Below, one piece after another: positions 7,031 to 17,957 of a stretch of 64,000 nt of DNA (its first letter is position 1; each line of letters starts with the position of its first letter). The stretch spans positions 620,001-684,000 of the forward strand of contig NZ_CP043474.1 of NCBI RefSeq assembly GCF_008329645.1. Direction: 5' to 3'. Below the pieces are notes generated by a model, which was not told the DNA's origin, ran no database searches, and saw only the letters and a program-made list of their open reading frames with translations. The position numbers and the translations under genes are program-made. The DNA is from Mycolicibacterium grossiae (GTDB lineage: Bacteria > Actinomycetota > Actinomycetes > Mycobacteriales > Mycobacteriaceae).

Positions 7031-9574
7031 CTACTCGGCTGCGGTCGCGCCTGCCGCACCGGCGGCGCCGGCTCCGGCCAGGTCGGCCTCGGCCGACTTG
7101 TGGGCGCCGTGGAACGTGAACACGGCGTCCTCGGTCTTGTTGCTCTCGCCGTCCCAGTTCTCGACGTCGACCGTGACGTGCTGACCGGGTCCGACCTCCT
7201 CGAAGAGGATCTTCTCGCTCAGCGCGTCCTCGATCTCGCGCTGGATGGTGCGCCGCAGCGGGCGCGCACCCAGCACCGGATCGAAGCCACGCTTGGCCAG
7301 CAGGGCCTTCGCCTTCGGCGTCAGGTCCATCGTCATGTCCTTGGCCGCCAGCTGCTTGGAGACCCGGCCGATCATCAGGTCGACCATCTGGATGATCTCG
7401 TCCTGCGTCAGCTGGTGGAACACGATGATGTCGTCGATGCGGTTGAGGAACTCCGGACGGAAGTGCTTCTTCAGTTCGTCGTGAACCTTCTGCTTCATCC
7501 GCTCGTAGTTGTTCTCGCCGCCACCCTGGGTGAAGCCGAGGCCGACCGCCTTGCTGATGTCGCTCGTCCCGAGGTTCGAGGTGAAGATCAGCACCGTGTT
7601 CTTGAAGTCGACGGTGCGACCCTGGCCGTCGGTCAGGCGACCGTCCTCGAGCACCTGCAGGAGGCTGTTGTAGATCTCCTGGTGGGCCTTCTCGATCTCG
7701 TCGAACAGCACGACGCTGAACGGCTTCCGGCGCACCTTCTCGGTGAGCTGGCCGCCCTCCTCGTAGCCGACGTACCCCGGAGGTGCACCGAACAGCCGCG
7801 ACGCGGTGAAGCGGTCGTGGAACTCGCCCATGTCGATCTGGATGAGCGCGTCGTCGTCGCCGAACAGGAATTCCGCGAGCGCCTTGGACAGCTCGGTCTT
7901 ACCGACACCGGACGGGCCGGCGAAGATGAACGAACCGGACGGACGCTTCGGGTCCTTCAGGCCGGCACGGGTGCGCCGGATCGCCTTGCTGACGGCCTTG
8001 ACGGCGTCGACCTGGCCGATGATCCGCTTGTGCAGCTCGTCCTCCATGCGCAGCAGGCGCGTGGTCTCGGCCTCGGTCAGCTTGAACACGGGGATGCCGG
8101 TCCAGTTGCCCAGCACCTCGGCAATCTGCTCGTCGTCGACCTCGGCGACCACGTCGAGGTCACCGGAGCGCCACTGCTTCTCGCGCTCGGCACGCTGCGC
8201 GACGAGCTGCTTCTCCTTGTCGCGCAGGCTGGCCGCCTTCTCGAAGTCCTGCGCGTCGATCGCGGACTCCTTCTCCCGGCGCGCGTCGGCGATCTTCTCG
8301 TCGAACTCGCGCAGGTCTGGCGGAGCGGTCATCCGGCGGATGCGCATCCGGGCGCCGGCCTCGTCGATCAGGTCGATCGCCTTGTCCGGCAGGAAGCGGT
8401 CGTTGATGTAGCGGTCGGCGAGGGTCGCCGCGGCGACCAGCGCCGGATCGGTGATCGAGACGCGGTGGTGCGCCTCGTAGCGATCCCGCAGACCCTTGAG
8501 GATCTCGATGGTGTGCTCGACGGTCGGCTCGCCCACCTGCACCGGCTGGAAGCGGCGTTCCAGCGCGGCGTCCTTCTCGATGTACTTGCGGTACTCGTCG
8601 AGAGTGGTCGCGCCGATGGTCTGCAGCTCACCGCGGGCCAGCTTCGGCTTGAGGATGCTGGCGGCATCGATCGCGCCCTCGGCGGCACCCGCACCCACGA
8701 GCGTGTGCAGCTCGTCGATGAACAGGATGATGTCGCCGCGGGTGTTGATCTCCTTGAGCACCTTCTTCAGGCGCTCCTCGAAGTCACCGCGGTACCGGCT
8801 GCCCGCGACCAGCGACCCGAGGTCGAGGGTGTAGAGCTGCTTGTCCTTGAGCGTCTCGGGAACCTCGCCGTGCACGATGGCCTGCGCCAGGCCTTCGACG
8901 ACGGCGGTCTTGCCGACGCCGGGCTCGCCGATCAGCACCGGGTTGTTCTTGGTGCGGCGGCTCAGCACCTGCATGACCCGCTCGATTTCCTTCTCGCGGC
9001 CGATGACCGGATCGAGCTTGCCCTCCATGGCGGCCGCGGTGAGGTTGCGGCCGAACTGGTCGAGCACCAGCGACGTCGACGGGTTGCCGGACTCGCCGCC
9101 GCGGCCGCCGGTGCCGGCCTCCGCGGTCTCCTTGCCCTGGTAGCCGCTCAGCAGCTGGATGACCTGCTGACGCACGCGCGTCAGCTCGGCGCCGAGCTTG
9201 ACCAGCACCTGGGCGGCGACGCCCTCGCCCTCGCGGATCAGCCCGAGCAGGATGTGCTCGGTGCCGATGTAGTTGTGGCCGAGTTGCAGCGCCTCGCGCA
9301 GGCTCAGCTCGAGCACCTTCTTGGCGCGCGGCGTGAACGGGATGTGGCCGGACGGCGCCTGCTGGCCTTGGCCGATGATCTCCTCGACCTGGCTGCGCAC
9401 GCCCTCCAGGGAGATGCCGAGCGACTCCAGCGACTTGGCGGCGACGCCTTCGCCCTCGTGGATGAGTCCGAGAAGGATGTGCTCGGTGCCGATGTAGTTG
9501 TGGTTCAGCATCCGGGCCTCTTCCTGGGCCAGGACGACGACGCGGCGAGCGCGGTCGGTAAAGCGTTCGAACAT
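7031..9574 (-). CDS. clpC1: ATP-dependent Clp protease ATPase subunit ClpC1
   Basis: At 847 residues this is full length. The Clp N-terminal repeat domain (about 1-145) is followed by two AAA+ modules with Walker A motifs GEPGVGKT and GPSGVGKT and Walker B sites, separated by a UVR-containing middle domain. ClpC1 unfolds substrates for the ClpP1P2 protease and is the target of cyclomarin, ecumicin and related antibiotics. The gene is single with its own upstream region and a hairpin after it. Neighbouring lsr2 and lysS match M. tuberculosis order. Confidence 0.97.
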   Translation of the reverse strand: MFERFTDRARRVVVLAQEEARMLNHNYIGTEHILLGLIHEGEGVAAKSLESLGISLEGVRSQVEEIIGQGQQAPSGHIPFTPRAKKVLELSLREALQLGHNYIGTEHILLGLIREGEGVAAQVLVKLGAELTRVRQQVIQLLSGYQGKETAEAGTGGRGGESGNPSTSLVLDQFGRNLTAAAMEGKLDPVIGREKEIERVMQVLSRRTKNNPVLIGEPGVGKTAVVEGLAQAIVHGEVPETLKDKQLYTLDLGSLVAGSRYRGDFEERLKKVLKEINTRGDIILFIDELHTLVGAGAAEGAIDAASILKPKLARGELQTIGATTLDEYRKYIEKDAALERRFQPVQVGEPTVEHTIEILKGLRDRYEAHHRVSITDPALVAAATLADRYINDRFLPDKAIDLIDEAGARMRIRRMTAPPDLREFDEKIADARREKESAIDAQDFEKAASLRDKEKQLVAQRAEREKQWRSGDLDVVAEVDDEQIAEVLGNWTGIPVFKLTEAETTRLLRMEDELHKRIIGQVDAVKAVSKAIRRTRAGLKDPKRPSGSFIFAGPSGVGKTELSKALAEFLFGDDDALIQIDMGEFHDRFTASRLFGAPPGYVGYEEGGQLTEKVRRKPFSVVLFDEIEKAHQEIYNSLLQVLEDGRLTDGQGRTVDFKNTVLIFTSNLGTSDISKAVGLGFTQGGGENNYERMKQKVHDELKKHFRPEFLNRIDDIIVFHQLTQDEIIQMVDLMIGRVSKQLAAKDMTMDLTPKAKALLAKRGFDPVLGARPLRRTIQREIEDALSEKILFEEVGPGQHVTVDVENWDGESNKTEDAVFTFHGAHKSAEADLAGAGAAGAAGATAAE

Positions 9575-9850
9575 CGGTGGTTACCTGCTCTCCATCTAAT
9601 AGGGCAGCGCTGTGGAGAATCCCCTACGCGGCGCGCCGCGCTCTGCACCTGCCACCACTGTAGTTGGCGGTTCTCCGTGGTGCCGTGCCTGTCTCCGCAT
9701 CACTGCGATGCACTTCTGCAACGCCGCAGGTACCCGGATCGTTTCCGAGCACGCACCGGGAGGGCTTCGCCGCTAGCGAACGGTCCGCGACGGCGCCGAA
9801 CGGGGTCGGCGACCGACGCCGGCAACGTCGGGTTGGCTTGCCGCGTCGGC
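9575..9850. other. clpC1 upstream region with a 14-bp palindrome
   Basis: This 276-bp region between lsr2 and clpC1 carries no convincing gene. It holds a perfect 14-bp palindrome CGCGGCGCGCCGCG at 9627-9640, about 53-66 bp upstream of the clpC1 ATG. ClgR, which controls clp genes in actinobacteria, binds CGC/GCG-flanked palindromes, so this is a conceivable operator. GC-only palindromes also arise by chance in this genome. Confidence 0.25.
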
Positions 9851-10192
9851 TCAGCTGGCCGCGTGGAAGGCGTCGATGACGTCGGCGGGGATGCGGCCGC
9901 GCGTCGACACGTTGTGCCCGTTGCGACGCGCCCACTCCCGGATCGCGGCGCTCTGCTCGCGGTCGATCGCGGCGCGGCCCCGACCGGTGCCCGCCGACCG
10001 GCCGCGGCGGCGGCCGCCGACGCGACGCCCGGCCTCCACCCACTGCTTGAGGTCGTTGCGCAGCTTTGCCGCATTCTTCGCGGAAAGGTCGATCTCGTAG
10101 TTGACGCCGTCGAGCGCGAATTCGACGGTTTCGTCCGCTGCATTCTGCCCGTCGAAATCATCGACGAGAGTGACGGTCACCTTCTTCGCCAT
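9851..10192 (-). CDS. lsr2: Nucleoid-associated H-NS-like protein Lsr2
   Basis: The 113-residue protein has the Lsr2 N-terminal dimerisation domain ([15 protein letters not shown]) and the C-terminal DNA-binding domain with its RGR AT-hook-like triplet in NVSTRGRIP. Lsr2 bridges and silences AT-rich, often foreign, DNA. The start is the ATG at 10192, where homologues begin; the frame extends further upstream but without similarity. The middle is unusually Arg/Gly-rich ([19 protein letters not shown]). Order clpC1-lsr2-lysS is as in M. tuberculosis. Confidence 0.96.
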   Translation of the reverse strand: MAKKVTVTLVDDFDGQNAADETVEFALDGVNYEIDLSAKNAAKLRNDLKQWVEAGRRVGGRRRGRSAGTGRGRAAIDREQSAAIREWARRNGHNVSTRGRIPADVIDAFHAAS

Positions 10193-10286
10193 TCGTCCAC
10201 ACTGACCCTTCTTCGACGGCACTCGACGGGTTCAGTGCGAACCCCGGTCTACATGCTGACACGGAAATGGAAATCATTCAACGAGT

Positions 10287-10292
10287 ATGATA
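10287..10292 (-). promoter_or_regulatory. Possible -10 box (TATCAT) for lsr2
   Basis: The lysS-lsr2 gap is markedly richer in A/T than its surroundings, especially 10258-10312. TATCAT on the minus strand fits TANNNT and would give an untranslated leader of about 85-90 nt. A perfect palindrome CGAACGTTCG (10295-10304) lies just upstream of it. AT-richness would also favour Lsr2 binding at its own promoter. No good -35 is seen. Confidence 0.25.
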
Positions 10293-10312
10293 ACCGAACG
10301 TTCGCTTTTCCC

Positions 10313-10376
10313 GATACGGCACTTTCACCCGCCGTGCGGCCGTATCAGCCTCCGTGCGGACATACTTTCACCCGCC
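10313..10376. repeat. Duplicated lysS tail and inverted repeat in the lysS-lsr2 gap
   Basis: ACTTTCACCCGCC occurs twice, at 10321-10333 and 10364-10376; the second copy includes the lysS stop codon. Adjacent GCGG-rich bases are also similar, suggesting a partial local duplication of the lysS 3' end. An inverted repeat GATACGGC / GCCGTATC (10313-10320 and 10339-10346) could form a hairpin after lysS and might act as its terminator. Confidence 0.4.
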
Positions 10377-11879
10377 ATGCCGCCGCACGATGGGGAACAG
10401 AACGGTCTCCCTAATCGACAAGCCCGTCAGGGCCATCAGCAGTCGATCGAGCCCCATTCCGGTTCCGGTCGTCGGCGGCATGCCGTACTCCAAAGCGGCG
10501 AGGAAGTCCTCGTCGAGCAGCATCGCCTCGTCGTCGCCCGCGGCGGCCGCGCGAGCCTGGTCCTCGAAACGCCGACGCTGAACCACCGGGTCGATCAGTT
10601 CGGAATAACCGGTCGCCAATTCGAACTTGCGGACGTAGAGATCCCATTTCTCGGTGACGCCCGGAATGCTCCGGTGCGCCCGGGTCAGCGGCGTCGTCTC
10701 CACCGGGAAGTCACGCACGAACGTCGGCGCCCACAGCGTGTCCCCGACGGTGTGCTCCCACAGCTCCTCGACCAGCTTGCCGTGACCGTAACCGCGGTCG
10801 CGGGCCACCTCGACGCCCAGCTGGTCGGCGATGGCCCACAGCCGGTCCGCGGGCGTCTCGGGGGTGATCTCCTCACCCAGAGCCCGCGACAACGACGGAT
10901 ACATTTCGACCGACGCCCATTCACCATCGAGGTCGTAGGTCGAGCCGTCGGCCAGCAGCACGTTGCGCGTTCCGAGCGCCTCGTCGGCCACTTCTTGAAT
11001 CACCTCGCGCGTCACGCGCGCGGAATCGTCGTAGGTGCCGTAGGCCTGATAAGTCTCGAGCATCGCGAATTCCGGCGAATGCGTCGAATCGGCGCCTTCG
11101 TTGCGAAAGTTCCGATTCAACTCGAAGACCTTCTCGAAACCTCCGACGAGCGCCCGCTTGAGGAACAACTCGGGCGCGATCCGGAGGTACAGGTCGGCGT
11201 CGAGCGCATTGGAGTGCGTCACGAATGGCCGCGCGGTCGCACCACCGGCGAGGGTCTGCAGCATCGGCGTTTCGACTTCCAGGAAGCCACGCCGTTCCAG
11301 TGCCGACCGCAGAGCGCGCACGACCGCCACCCGCTGCCGCGCGATCGTCCTGGCCTCCGGCCGCACGATCAGGTCGACGTAACGCTGCCGCACGCGCGAT
11401 TCCTCGCTCATCTCCTTGTGCGCGACGGGAAGCGGCCGCAGCGCCTTGGAAACGATTTGCCAGGAATCGGCGAGCACAGAGAGTTCCCCGCGCCGCGAGC
11501 TGATCACCTCGCCGTGGACGAACACGATGTCACCGAGGTCGACGTCGGCCTTCCACGCGTCGATCGACTCCTGGCCCACCTCGGCGAGGCTGATCATCGC
11601 CTGCAGCTGCGTGCCGTCGCCCTCCTGCAGCGTGGCAAAGCACAGCTTCCCCGAATTGCGGGCGAACACGACGCGGCCGGCGATGCCCACCTGCTGTCCG
11701 GTCGCCTGGTCGGGCTCGAGATCGGCGTGCGCGGCCCGCACCTCGGCGAGCGTGTGCGTGCGCGGCACCTCGACCGGGTAGGGGTCGCGCCCCTCGGCGA
11801 GCAACCGCTCCCTTTTGGCCTGCCGGATCCGGAACTGCTCGGGAACGTCGGACGCCTCGGGAAGATCAGCACTGCTCAC
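10368..11879 (-). CDS. lysS: Lysyl-tRNA synthetase, class II
   Basis: From the GTG at 11879 the protein has 503 residues, close to the M. tuberculosis LysS length. It has an N-terminal OB-fold anticodon-binding domain (about 1-150) and a class II catalytic core with motif 1 ([10 protein letters not shown]), motif 2 (RNEG) and motif 3 (GTGMGLDRL). It charges tRNA-Lys in the cytosol. The longer upstream frame was rejected because homologues start at [15 protein letters not shown] (11888-11893) lies 8 nt before the GTG, a possible leaderless promoter. The divergent gene starts only 23 bp away. Confidence 0.95.
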   Translation of the reverse strand: MSSADLPEASDVPEQFRIRQAKRERLLAEGRDPYPVEVPRTHTLAEVRAAHADLEPDQATGQQVGIAGRVVFARNSGKLCFATLQEGDGTQLQAMISLAEVGQESIDAWKADVDLGDIVFVHGEVISSRRGELSVLADSWQIVSKALRPLPVAHKEMSEESRVRQRYVDLIVRPEARTIARQRVAVVRALRSALERRGFLEVETPMLQTLAGGATARPFVTHSNALDADLYLRIAPELFLKRALVGGFEKVFELNRNFRNEGADSTHSPEFAMLETYQAYGTYDDSARVTREVIQEVADEALGTRNVLLADGSTYDLDGEWASVEMYPSLSRALGEEITPETPADRLWAIADQLGVEVARDRGYGHGKLVEELWEHTVGDTLWAPTFVRDFPVETTPLTRAHRSIPGVTEKWDLYVRKFELATGYSELIDPVVQRRRFEDQARAAAAGDDEAMLLDEDFLAALEYGMPPTTGTGMGLDRLLMALTGLSIRETVLFPIVRRHGG

Positions 11880-11902
11880 GACGTGCCAGCTTAAATGAAC
11901 GC

Positions 11903-13156
11903 GTGACCCACCCGTCCCGGCCGAACGGCGACGCGGTCGCAGCGATCGACGCCGCCGCCGTCGCCGCACTGCGCGACGAACCGCTGGCATGGCACGCCAA
12001 GGGGCTGCCGACCAGCTGGCACGGGTGCACCCCGGCCAACCTCGTCGGCGCCGACCCGTTCGCCGACGGCGCCGTCGGTCCGCTGTGCGTGTTGGACGAT
12101 GCCGCGCTGCGGCACGATGCCGCGACGATGGCCGACTGGTGCACCCGACGCGGCGTGCTGCTCGCCCCGCACGGCAAGACGCACATGTCGCCGCAGCTGC
12201 TGGCGCGGCAGTTCGACGCCGGCGCCTGGGCGGTGACGGCCGCGACCGTCGGCCAGGTGCGGGTGTTCCGGCGCTTCGGCGTGCGCCGCGTCGTGCTGGC
12301 CAACGAGGTGGCCGACGCCGCGGGCCTGGCGTGGCTGGCCGCCGAACTCGACGCCGACCCCGCCTTCGAGCTGGTGTGCTGGGTGGACTCGACGGCGGGC
12401 GTCGCGCTGATGACCGCGGCGCTCACCGCCGCCGGGGCGCGACGGCCGCTGGACGTGTGCGTCGAGGTCGGCATGGCCGGCGGCCGGACCGGGTGCCGCA
12501 CCGCCGGCCAGACCGACGCGGTGGCCCGCGCCGTCACCGCGTCCGACCGGTTGCGACTGGTGGGCGTGGCGGGTTACGAGGCCGCCCGCGGGCACGACGT
12601 CGACCCGGCGTCGTGCGACCGGGTGCGCGCCTACCTGGGCGAGGTGCGCGCGGCGGTTCGGCGGCTGAGGTTCGAGACCGACGACGTCCTGGTCACCGCG
12701 GGCGGCAGCACCTATCTCGACGTGGTGGCCGACGAGCTGACCGGTGGCTGGCCGGCCGGGCTGCGCGTCCGGACCGTGCTGCGCAGCGGCTGCTACCTCA
12801 CCCACGACGACGGCCTGTACCGGCGCACCTCACCGCTGCCGCTGCGTCCCGCGCTGACGGTGTGGGCGCACGTGCTGTCCCGACCGGAGCCCGACCTGGC
12901 CCTGGTGTCGATGGGCCGGCGCGACGTCTCACACGACCAGGGGCTGCCGGTGCCGCGTGGCCTGCCGCACGGTCGCGTCGAGGCACTGCACGATCAGCAC
13001 GCCTTCCTGCGTCTGGGCGGCGGTGACGACGCCCGCGTCGGAGACTGGCTCGCGTTCGGGGTCTCGCACCCGTGCACGACGTTCGACAAGTGGCAGGCGA
13101 TCCCGGTGCTCGACGAGGCGGGCCGCGTCGTCGACGTCGTCCGCACGTACTTCTAG
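11903..13156 (+). CDS. PLP-dependent amino-acid deaminase/aldolase of the alanine-racemase-N fold
   Basis: The 417-residue protein belongs to the D-threonine aldolase / D-serine dehydratase-like fold type III PLP family. The PLP lysine is Lys92 in PHGKTH, and a metal-binding His/Cys pair of the family is likely near HPCTTF at the C-terminus. Probable substrates are D-amino or beta-hydroxy amino acids; the exact reaction cannot be told. It starts with the GTG at 11903, 23 bp from the divergent lysS start, so the two promoters must overlap. It is followed convergently by coaX. Confidence 0.8.
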   Translation: MTHPSRPNGDAVAAIDAAAVAALRDEPLAWHAKGLPTSWHGCTPANLVGADPFADGAVGPLCVLDDAALRHDAATMADWCTRRGVLLAPHGKTHMSPQLLARQFDAGAWAVTAATVGQVRVFRRFGVRRVVLANEVADAAGLAWLAAELDADPAFELVCWVDSTAGVALMTAALTAAGARRPLDVCVEVGMAGGRTGCRTAGQTDAVARAVTASDRLRLVGVAGYEAARGHDVDPASCDRVRAYLGEVRAAVRRLRFETDDVLVTAGGSTYLDVVADELTGGWPAGLRVRTVLRSGCYLTHDDGLYRRTSPLPLRPALTVWAHVLSRPEPDLALVSMGRRDVSHDQGLPVPRGLPHGRVEALHDQHAFLRLGGGDDARVGDWLAFGVSHPCTTFDKWQAIPVLDEAGRVVDVVRTYF

Positions 13157-13170
13157 ACCCCCGGGCGTCC

Positions 13171-13983
13171 TCAGCGCGCGGTCCGCGTCCTGGTCCGCTC
13201 CAGCCGGTTGCGCTCGTACACCAGGCGCAGGCCGTCGAGGGTGAGGTGGCGGTCGTAGTGCTCGACGGTCCGCAGGTCGTCGAGGATCAGCGGTGCGCTG
13301 TGCCCGGTGGCCACGACGGCGACGTCGTCGCCGCCGAACCCCTCGACGTCGGAACGGATCCGGGTGACGAGACCGTCGACGAGGCTCGCGAAGCCGAACA
13401 CCGCGCCGGCCTGCATGCACTCGACGGTGTTCTTCCCGATCACCGAGCGCGGCCGGGTCAGCTCGACCCGCCGCAGCGCCGCCGAGCGGGCGGCGGCCGC
13501 GTCGGAGGACACCTGGATGCCCGGTGCGATGGCACCGCCGAGGAACTCACCCTTGCGTGACACCACATCGACGCAGATCGACGAACCGAAGTCGACGACG
13601 ATCGCGGCACCGTGGAACCTCTGGTAGGCGGCCAGGCAGTTGACGATGCGGTCGGCGCCCACCTCCTTCGGGTTGTCCACCAGCAGCGGGATGCCGGTCC
13701 GCACACCGGGTTCGATCAGCACGTGCGGCACCGCGGGCCAGTACTGCTCGAGCATGACGCGGATCTCGTGCAGCACCGAGGGCACCGTGGACAGGCCGGT
13801 GGCCCCGGTGAGCCGCTCGGAGTCCTCACCGATGAGACCGTCGATCGTCAGCGCGAGTTCATCGGCGGTGACCTCGGATTCGGTGCGGATGCGCCAGTGG
13901 TGGGCCACCTTCGCGTGGTGACCGGAGCCGGAGATGAGCCCGACGACGGTGTGGGTGTTGCGGACGTCGATCGCGAGGAGCAT
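13171..13983 (-). CDS. coaX: Type III pantothenate kinase
   Basis: The 270-residue protein has the ASKHA-fold CoaX motifs: N-terminal LLAIDVRNT (phosphate-1), the DFGSS motif with its Asp, and GGAIAPG. It phosphorylates pantothenate in the first step to CoA. It follows panD by 5 bp on the same strand and ends a pan run, as in M. tuberculosis Rv3600c-Rv3602c. In M. tuberculosis the CoaX homologue is reported not to be the essential kinase, so its weight relative to CoaA may be small. A long N-terminal frame extension overlapping panD is discounted. Confidence 0.93.
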   Translation of the reverse strand: MLLAIDVRNTHTVVGLISGSGHHAKVAHHWRIRTESEVTADELALTIDGLIGEDSERLTGATGLSTVPSVLHEIRVMLEQYWPAVPHVLIEPGVRTGIPLLVDNPKEVGADRIVNCLAAYQRFHGAAIVVDFGSSICVDVVSRKGEFLGGAIAPGIQVSSDAAAARSAALRRVELTRPRSVIGKNTVECMQAGAVFGFASLVDGLVTRIRSDVEGFGGDDVAVVATGHSAPLILDDLRTVEHYDRHLTLDGLRLVYERNRLERTRTRTAR

Positions 13984-13988
13984 CGGCG

Positions 13989-14396
13989 CTACCGCGGGGA
14001 CAGTAGGCCGGCGGCGTCGGCCGGCACGAAGGCGGGGTCCGAGCCGACGTCGACCGGACGGTTCGCGCCGTCGACGAAGACGACGCGCGGGGTGAACGAG
14101 CGGGCGTCGGCGTCGCTCATCATGCCGTAGGCGATGATGATGACGAGGTCGCCGGGGTGGACGAGATGCGCTGCGGCACCGTTGATGCCGATGACTCCGC
14201 TGCCGCGCGCACCGGTGATGGCGTACGTCTCCAACCGATGGCCGTTGTCGATGTCGACGATCGTCACCTGCTCGCCCTCGAGCAGGTCGGCGGCGTCCAT
14301 CAGCTCGGCGTCGATGGTCACCGAACCGACGTAGTGCAGGTCGGCCTGCGTCACCGTCGCGCGGTGGATCTTCGACGTCATCATGGTGCGGAACAC
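13989..14396 (-). CDS. panD: Aspartate 1-decarboxylase (pyruvoyl enzyme)
   Basis: The protein has 135 residues. The self-cleavage site Gly24-Ser25 in YVGSVTID is intact; Ser25 becomes the pyruvoyl cofactor after cleavage. PanD makes beta-alanine from aspartate for PanC. It starts with a GTG immediately after the panC stop (no gap), so the two are coupled. The C-terminal tail, where pyrazinamide-resistance substitutions map in M. tuberculosis, is extended and Pro/Asp-rich. Confidence 0.95.
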   Translation of the reverse strand: MFRTMMTSKIHRATVTQADLHYVGSVTIDAELMDAADLLEGEQVTIVDIDNGHRLETYAITGARGSGVIGINGAAAHLVHPGDLVIIIAYGMMSDADARSFTPRVVFVDGANRPVDVGSDPAFVPADAAGLLSPR

Positions 14397-15338
14397 TCAA
14401 TTCCTCCAGGGCAGTTCGTGGTTCGCCGCATCGCCCACCCGCGGGTGGCCGTCGACGCCGGCGCTGGCACCGACGTCGATGGCGATGTTGTCGAGCAGCC
14501 GGGTACGGCCCAGGCGCGCCGCGACGAGCATCCGGGCGGCGCCCTCGGCCGGCGCGGGCCCGAGCCAGGTGTCGCGGACCTCGAGGTAGTCGACCTCCAG
14601 CGCCGGCACCTCGGCGAGCACGGCCCGGGCCGCGGCCAGCGCCTCGTCGACCCCGCGCGCGGCGCCGTACATGCCGGCCAGCAGGGCCGCCGACAGCGCG
14701 CCGGCCTGTTCGCGCTGCACCTCGTCGAGGTAGACGTTGCGCGACGACATCGCCAGGCCGTCCGGCTCGCGGACGATCGGCACGCCGACGATCCGGGTGG
14801 GGAGGTTGAGGTCGTCGGCCATCTGGCGCACCAGCACCAGCTGCTGGTAGTCCTTCTCGCCGAAGAAGGCGCGGTCGGGTGCGACGATGTTGAGCAGCTT
14901 GAGCACCACGGTGAGCATGCCCGCGAAATGAGTGGGGCGCGAACCACCTTCGAGATCAGCCCCCAGCGGACCGGGCAGCACGGTGGTCCGGCGCCCGGCC
15001 GGGTAGACGTCCTCCTCGGTGGGGGTGAAGGCGATGTCGACGCCCTCCGCGCGCAGCACCGCGAGATCGTCCTCCAGCGGGCGGGGGTAGGCCGCGAGGT
15101 CCTCGTTCGCGCCGAACTGGAGGGGGTTGACGAAGATCGAGACCACCACCACCGACCCGGGCACGCGCTTGGCCGAACGGATCAGTGACACGTGGCCGTC
15201 GTGCAGCGCCCCCATCGTCGGCACCAGCATCACGCGCCGCCCGGTGGTGCGCAGCGCCCGAGTGACGTCGGAGACGTCGGCGGGGCGGCTGAAGACGTTC
15301 AGTTCACCGGGTGCGTACTTCGGCGGTCTGCGGTTCAC
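14397..15338 (-). CDS. panC: Pantothenate synthetase
   Basis: The 313-residue enzyme has the nucleotidyl-transferase HIGH-type motif [24 protein letters not shown] and the KMSKS-equivalent AMSSRN. It joins pantoate and beta-alanine using ATP. It starts with a GTG overlapping the stop of the upstream DUF2520 gene by 4 nt and abuts panD. The pan genes therefore form one transcription unit with the DUF2520 gene. Confidence 0.95.
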   Translation of the reverse strand: MNRRPPKYAPGELNVFSRPADVSDVTRALRTTGRRVMLVPTMGALHDGHVSLIRSAKRVPGSVVVVSIFVNPLQFGANEDLAAYPRPLEDDLAVLRAEGVDIAFTPTEEDVYPAGRRTTVLPGPLGADLEGGSRPTHFAGMLTVVLKLLNIVAPDRAFFGEKDYQQLVLVRQMADDLNLPTRIVGVPIVREPDGLAMSSRNVYLDEVQREQAGALSAALLAGMYGAARGVDEALAAARAVLAEVPALEVDYLEVRDTWLGPAPAEGAARMLVAARLGRTRLLDNIAIDVGASAGVDGHPRVGDAANHELPWRN

Positions 15339-16264
15339 GGTCGTCCTCCAGGGTCGGGGGTCAGGACGGCGAAGACGTCGGCGGGCGCGTGCGCGCGCTG
15401 CGCAGTGCGCAGGGACACCGCCCGATACGCCTCGGCCAGTTCGGGATTCACCTCGGCCAGCGCCTGCAGGTGGCCGGCGACGGCGGCGGCGTCACCGCGG
15501 GCGACCGGACCGGTCAGCGCCGACTGACCGCGTTGCAGCGCGTTCTCCAGGGACGCCCGCGCGAGCGGCGCGATGATGCGCTCGGCGATGCCGCCCGGGC
15601 CGTCGGCCACCAGCTCCTGGCCGAGCAACTCCTGGCCTGCGATCGCCGCGCGGAGGGCGTCGACCGCATCGAGCAGCACGGTGATGACGTGGTTGCCCGC
15701 GTGCGCCAGCGCCGCGTGGTACAGCGTGCGGGCGTCCTCGCGCACCCGGAACGGCTCACCGCCGATCTCGAGCACCAGCGACTGGGCGATCGCATAGCCG
15801 ACCTCGTCGCCCGCGGTGATCCCGAAGCACGTCTCCGACAGCCGGGCGACGTCCTCGTCGGACCCGGTGAAGGTCATGGCCGGATGGATCGCGAGCGGGA
15901 TGCAGCCGAGATCGGTCAGCGGCGCCAGGACGCCGATGCCGTTGGCGCCCGAGGTGTGCACCACGATCGTGCCCGGCCGCACCGCGCCGGTACTCGCGAG
16001 GCCGGCGACCAGGGCGGAGAGTTCGGCATCGGGGACGGCCAGCAGGAGGAGTTCAGCGCGTGCCGCGACATCGGGCACGGGGAGCACCGGAGTCTCGGGG
16101 AGGCGTTGCTCGGCGCGGCGTCGCGAGTCGTGCGAGATGGCGCTGACGGCGGCCACCACGTGCTCGGCGCGTTCGAGTGCCACGCCCAGTGCGGTGCCGA
16201 CCCGGCCTGCGGAGATGATGCCGACGGTCAGGCGCGCCGGACGGAATCCACCGGGGGTGCCCAC
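15335..16264 (-). CDS. Rossmann-fold DUF2520 protein (Rv3603c orthologue), pan operon head
   Basis: The 309-residue protein begins with a dinucleotide-binding GIISAGRVG motif and has a C-terminal helical DUF2520 domain containing [15 protein letters not shown]. The architecture resembles small NAD(P)-dependent reductases such as ketopantoate reductase and ProC. It overlaps panC by 4 nt and leads the pan run, so a role in making pantoate (a PanE/PanG-like step) is an attractive inference. The family has no function I can name with certainty. The start is the GTG at 16264. Confidence 0.82.
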   Translation of the reverse strand: MGTPGGFRPARLTVGIISAGRVGTALGVALERAEHVVAAVSAISHDSRRRAEQRLPETPVLPVPDVAARAELLLLAVPDAELSALVAGLASTGAVRPGTIVVHTSGANGIGVLAPLTDLGCIPLAIHPAMTFTGSDEDVARLSETCFGITAGDEVGYAIAQSLVLEIGGEPFRVREDARTLYHAALAHAGNHVITVLLDAVDALRAAIAGQELLGQELVADGPGGIAERIIAPLARASLENALQRGQSALTGPVARGDAAAVAGHLQALAEVNPELAEAYRAVSLRTAQRAHAPADVFAVLTPDPGGRP

Positions 16265-16378
16265 GTAGCCGACCTCGCTGACGTCGTGTTCGTTCCGGTC
16301 CTGCCGAGCAGGTACCGGACGGCCGCCACGAGATTAGCTCATCGGTGTTGCGGTCCGGTCGAGCCCCTCACCGCCCGG

Positions 16379-17881
16379 CTAGTCCTCGCGGCGGCGGCGG
16401 CGCCCGCCGCCGGTGCTGCCGACCTGCAGCCGGGCCAGCAGCTCGGAGGCCGGTTGGCCGCCGCTGTGCTGACCGCCGGCGTCCTCGTCCTCCTGCGGGC
16501 CGCGGTGCCGCGCGGCGGCGGGCTCGCCGGCCGGCGGAGTGGCCGGCGGAGCAGTGGCCAACGTCGGTGCCGGCCCCTTGCCCGGGTCGACGCCGGGCGC
16601 GTAGTGCCGGGCACGGCGAGCGGGTTCCTCGGCCTCGGCGTCGGCGTTCGCATGCCGGCCGCCGCGGCGCTCCCCGGCGGGCTGCGGCGGCGCCGGGATC
16701 GGCTCGGCCGGACCGGATGCCGCCGGCTCGTATGCCGGCTCGGGTGCGGCCGGCTCGGCAGCCGCCGGATCGATGACGGGAGCGGGGGGTTCGGCAGGGG
16801 GCTCGTCGACCGGGGCGACCCAGTTGCTGCCCGGCGCACCCGCGGGGATGAACTCGCCCTCGGCCGGCGCGGGCGTCCATTCGCCGGGGTCGGCGGGCCC
16901 GGCGGTGTGCCGGCCCGGGCGTTCGGGCTCCTGCCACGGCGAGCGGCCGGCGGGCGTCTCGGCGGGCGCTGCAGGTGCGGGCGGTGGCGGGACCGGCGGG
17001 ACCGGCGCGGCGACGTAGGCGGGCGGCGGGGGCGGCTGCTGCGGCGCCTGCTGGGCCGTGACCGGCGGCTGCCAGGGCCGGCGTTCGGGCTCGGGACGGC
17101 GGACAGGCTCCGGACGGGGCGGCGTGAAGGGTTGCGGCACAGCACCATTCGACGGAGTGCTCTCCGATACCGGCGGCTGCTGCCGGCCCGCGTCGGCACC
17201 GAGACGGTGCGAGCCGCCCACACCGGGCGACACCTGCGCCGGCTCCGGTGGGTGCGGCTCCACCGGCACGTCGATGATCGGGCTCTCCTCGGTGTTGGGC
17301 TCGGGGTCGTCGACGTCCTCGGCGTCGATGCGGCTGCTGACCACGCGGCCGGGGCTGCTCGGCCGGTTGGCCATGGCGTCGTCGACGCGGTCCCAGTCCG
17401 GGAACCGGTGCACGGTGGTGCGTTCGGTCTCGATCGCCGGCCGGTGTGACAGGTCGGCATCGAACAGGATCTCGAGATTGGCGCGCAGCGTGGCCAATTC
17501 GGCGCGGAGGCTGGCGACCTCGTCGGCCGACTGCGCGCGCAACTCGGCGCTCAGCTCACGGCGCAGCTGGCTCTCGAGGCCGAGTTCGTACTCGCGGCGC
17601 GCGGAGATCTCCCGGTCGAGTTGGAGGTCGTACACCAGCTTGAGGTCGCGGGCACGCGCCGAGTCGACGTCGGCCTGCCTGCGGTAGATGAACGAGACGA
17701 AGGCGGCGACCACCGCCGCCCACAGCGCCACCACGACGGCGAGCTTCAGCAGCTCCACCCGGTTGGTGAAGACCAGCACCGAACTCGCCACGATCGCCAA
17801 GACCAGCAACGCCGTGAGCAGCGCACCGCCCGGCCTGCGGCCGGCGCGCCGGGGGCGCACCGCGCGGGTCGGATCGGTCAT
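16379..17881 (-). CDS. Membrane protein with coiled coil and Pro-rich tail (Rv3604c orthologue)
   Basis: This is a 500-residue protein from the ATG at MTDPTRAVRP. Two adjacent hydrophobic segments (about residues 18-65) form an N-terminal hairpin. A charged, Ala/Leu/Arg-rich stretch that should form a coiled coil follows (about 70-140). The last 300 residues are Pro-, Ala- and Glu-rich and low in complexity, probably disordered and cytoplasmic. No enzymatic motif is seen. Position between the pan and fol genes matches Rv3604c. The function is unknown; a scaffolding role near the membrane is only a guess. Confidence 0.75.
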   Translation of the reverse strand: MTDPTRAVRPRRAGRRPGGALLTALLVLAIVASSVLVFTNRVELLKLAVVVALWAAVVAAFVSFIYRRQADVDSARARDLKLVYDLQLDREISARREYELGLESQLRRELSAELRAQSADEVASLRAELATLRANLEILFDADLSHRPAIETERTTVHRFPDWDRVDDAMANRPSSPGRVVSSRIDAEDVDDPEPNTEESPIIDVPVEPHPPEPAQVSPGVGGSHRLGADAGRQQPPVSESTPSNGAVPQPFTPPRPEPVRRPEPERRPWQPPVTAQQAPQQPPPPPAYVAAPVPPVPPPPAPAAPAETPAGRSPWQEPERPGRHTAGPADPGEWTPAPAEGEFIPAGAPGSNWVAPVDEPPAEPPAPVIDPAAAEPAAPEPAYEPAASGPAEPIPAPPQPAGERRGGRHANADAEAEEPARRARHYAPGVDPGKGPAPTLATAPPATPPAGEPAAARHRGPQEDEDAGGQHSGGQPASELLARLQVGSTGGGRRRRRED

Positions 17882-17957
17882 GGGGCGACTGTACCGTCGC
17901 ACGGTCGGATCGCGTGGCGACCGTCGCGGCGATTCGGCGCCCCGGCACCGGCGCTGG

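Noticed and set aside
7100..10414. An 1104-codon open frame on the plus strand opposite clpC1 and lsr2
   Set aside because: It is the antisense shadow of clpC1, a common effect at 70 percent GC. The minus strand carries unmistakable ClpC1 and Lsr2.
16379..17449. Low-complexity Pro/Ala/Arg coding region considered as a PE_PGRS or PPE-like gene
   Set aside because: The frame is the C-terminal tail of a membrane protein with a coiled coil. PE or PPE N-terminal motifs and GGA/GGN repeats are absent.
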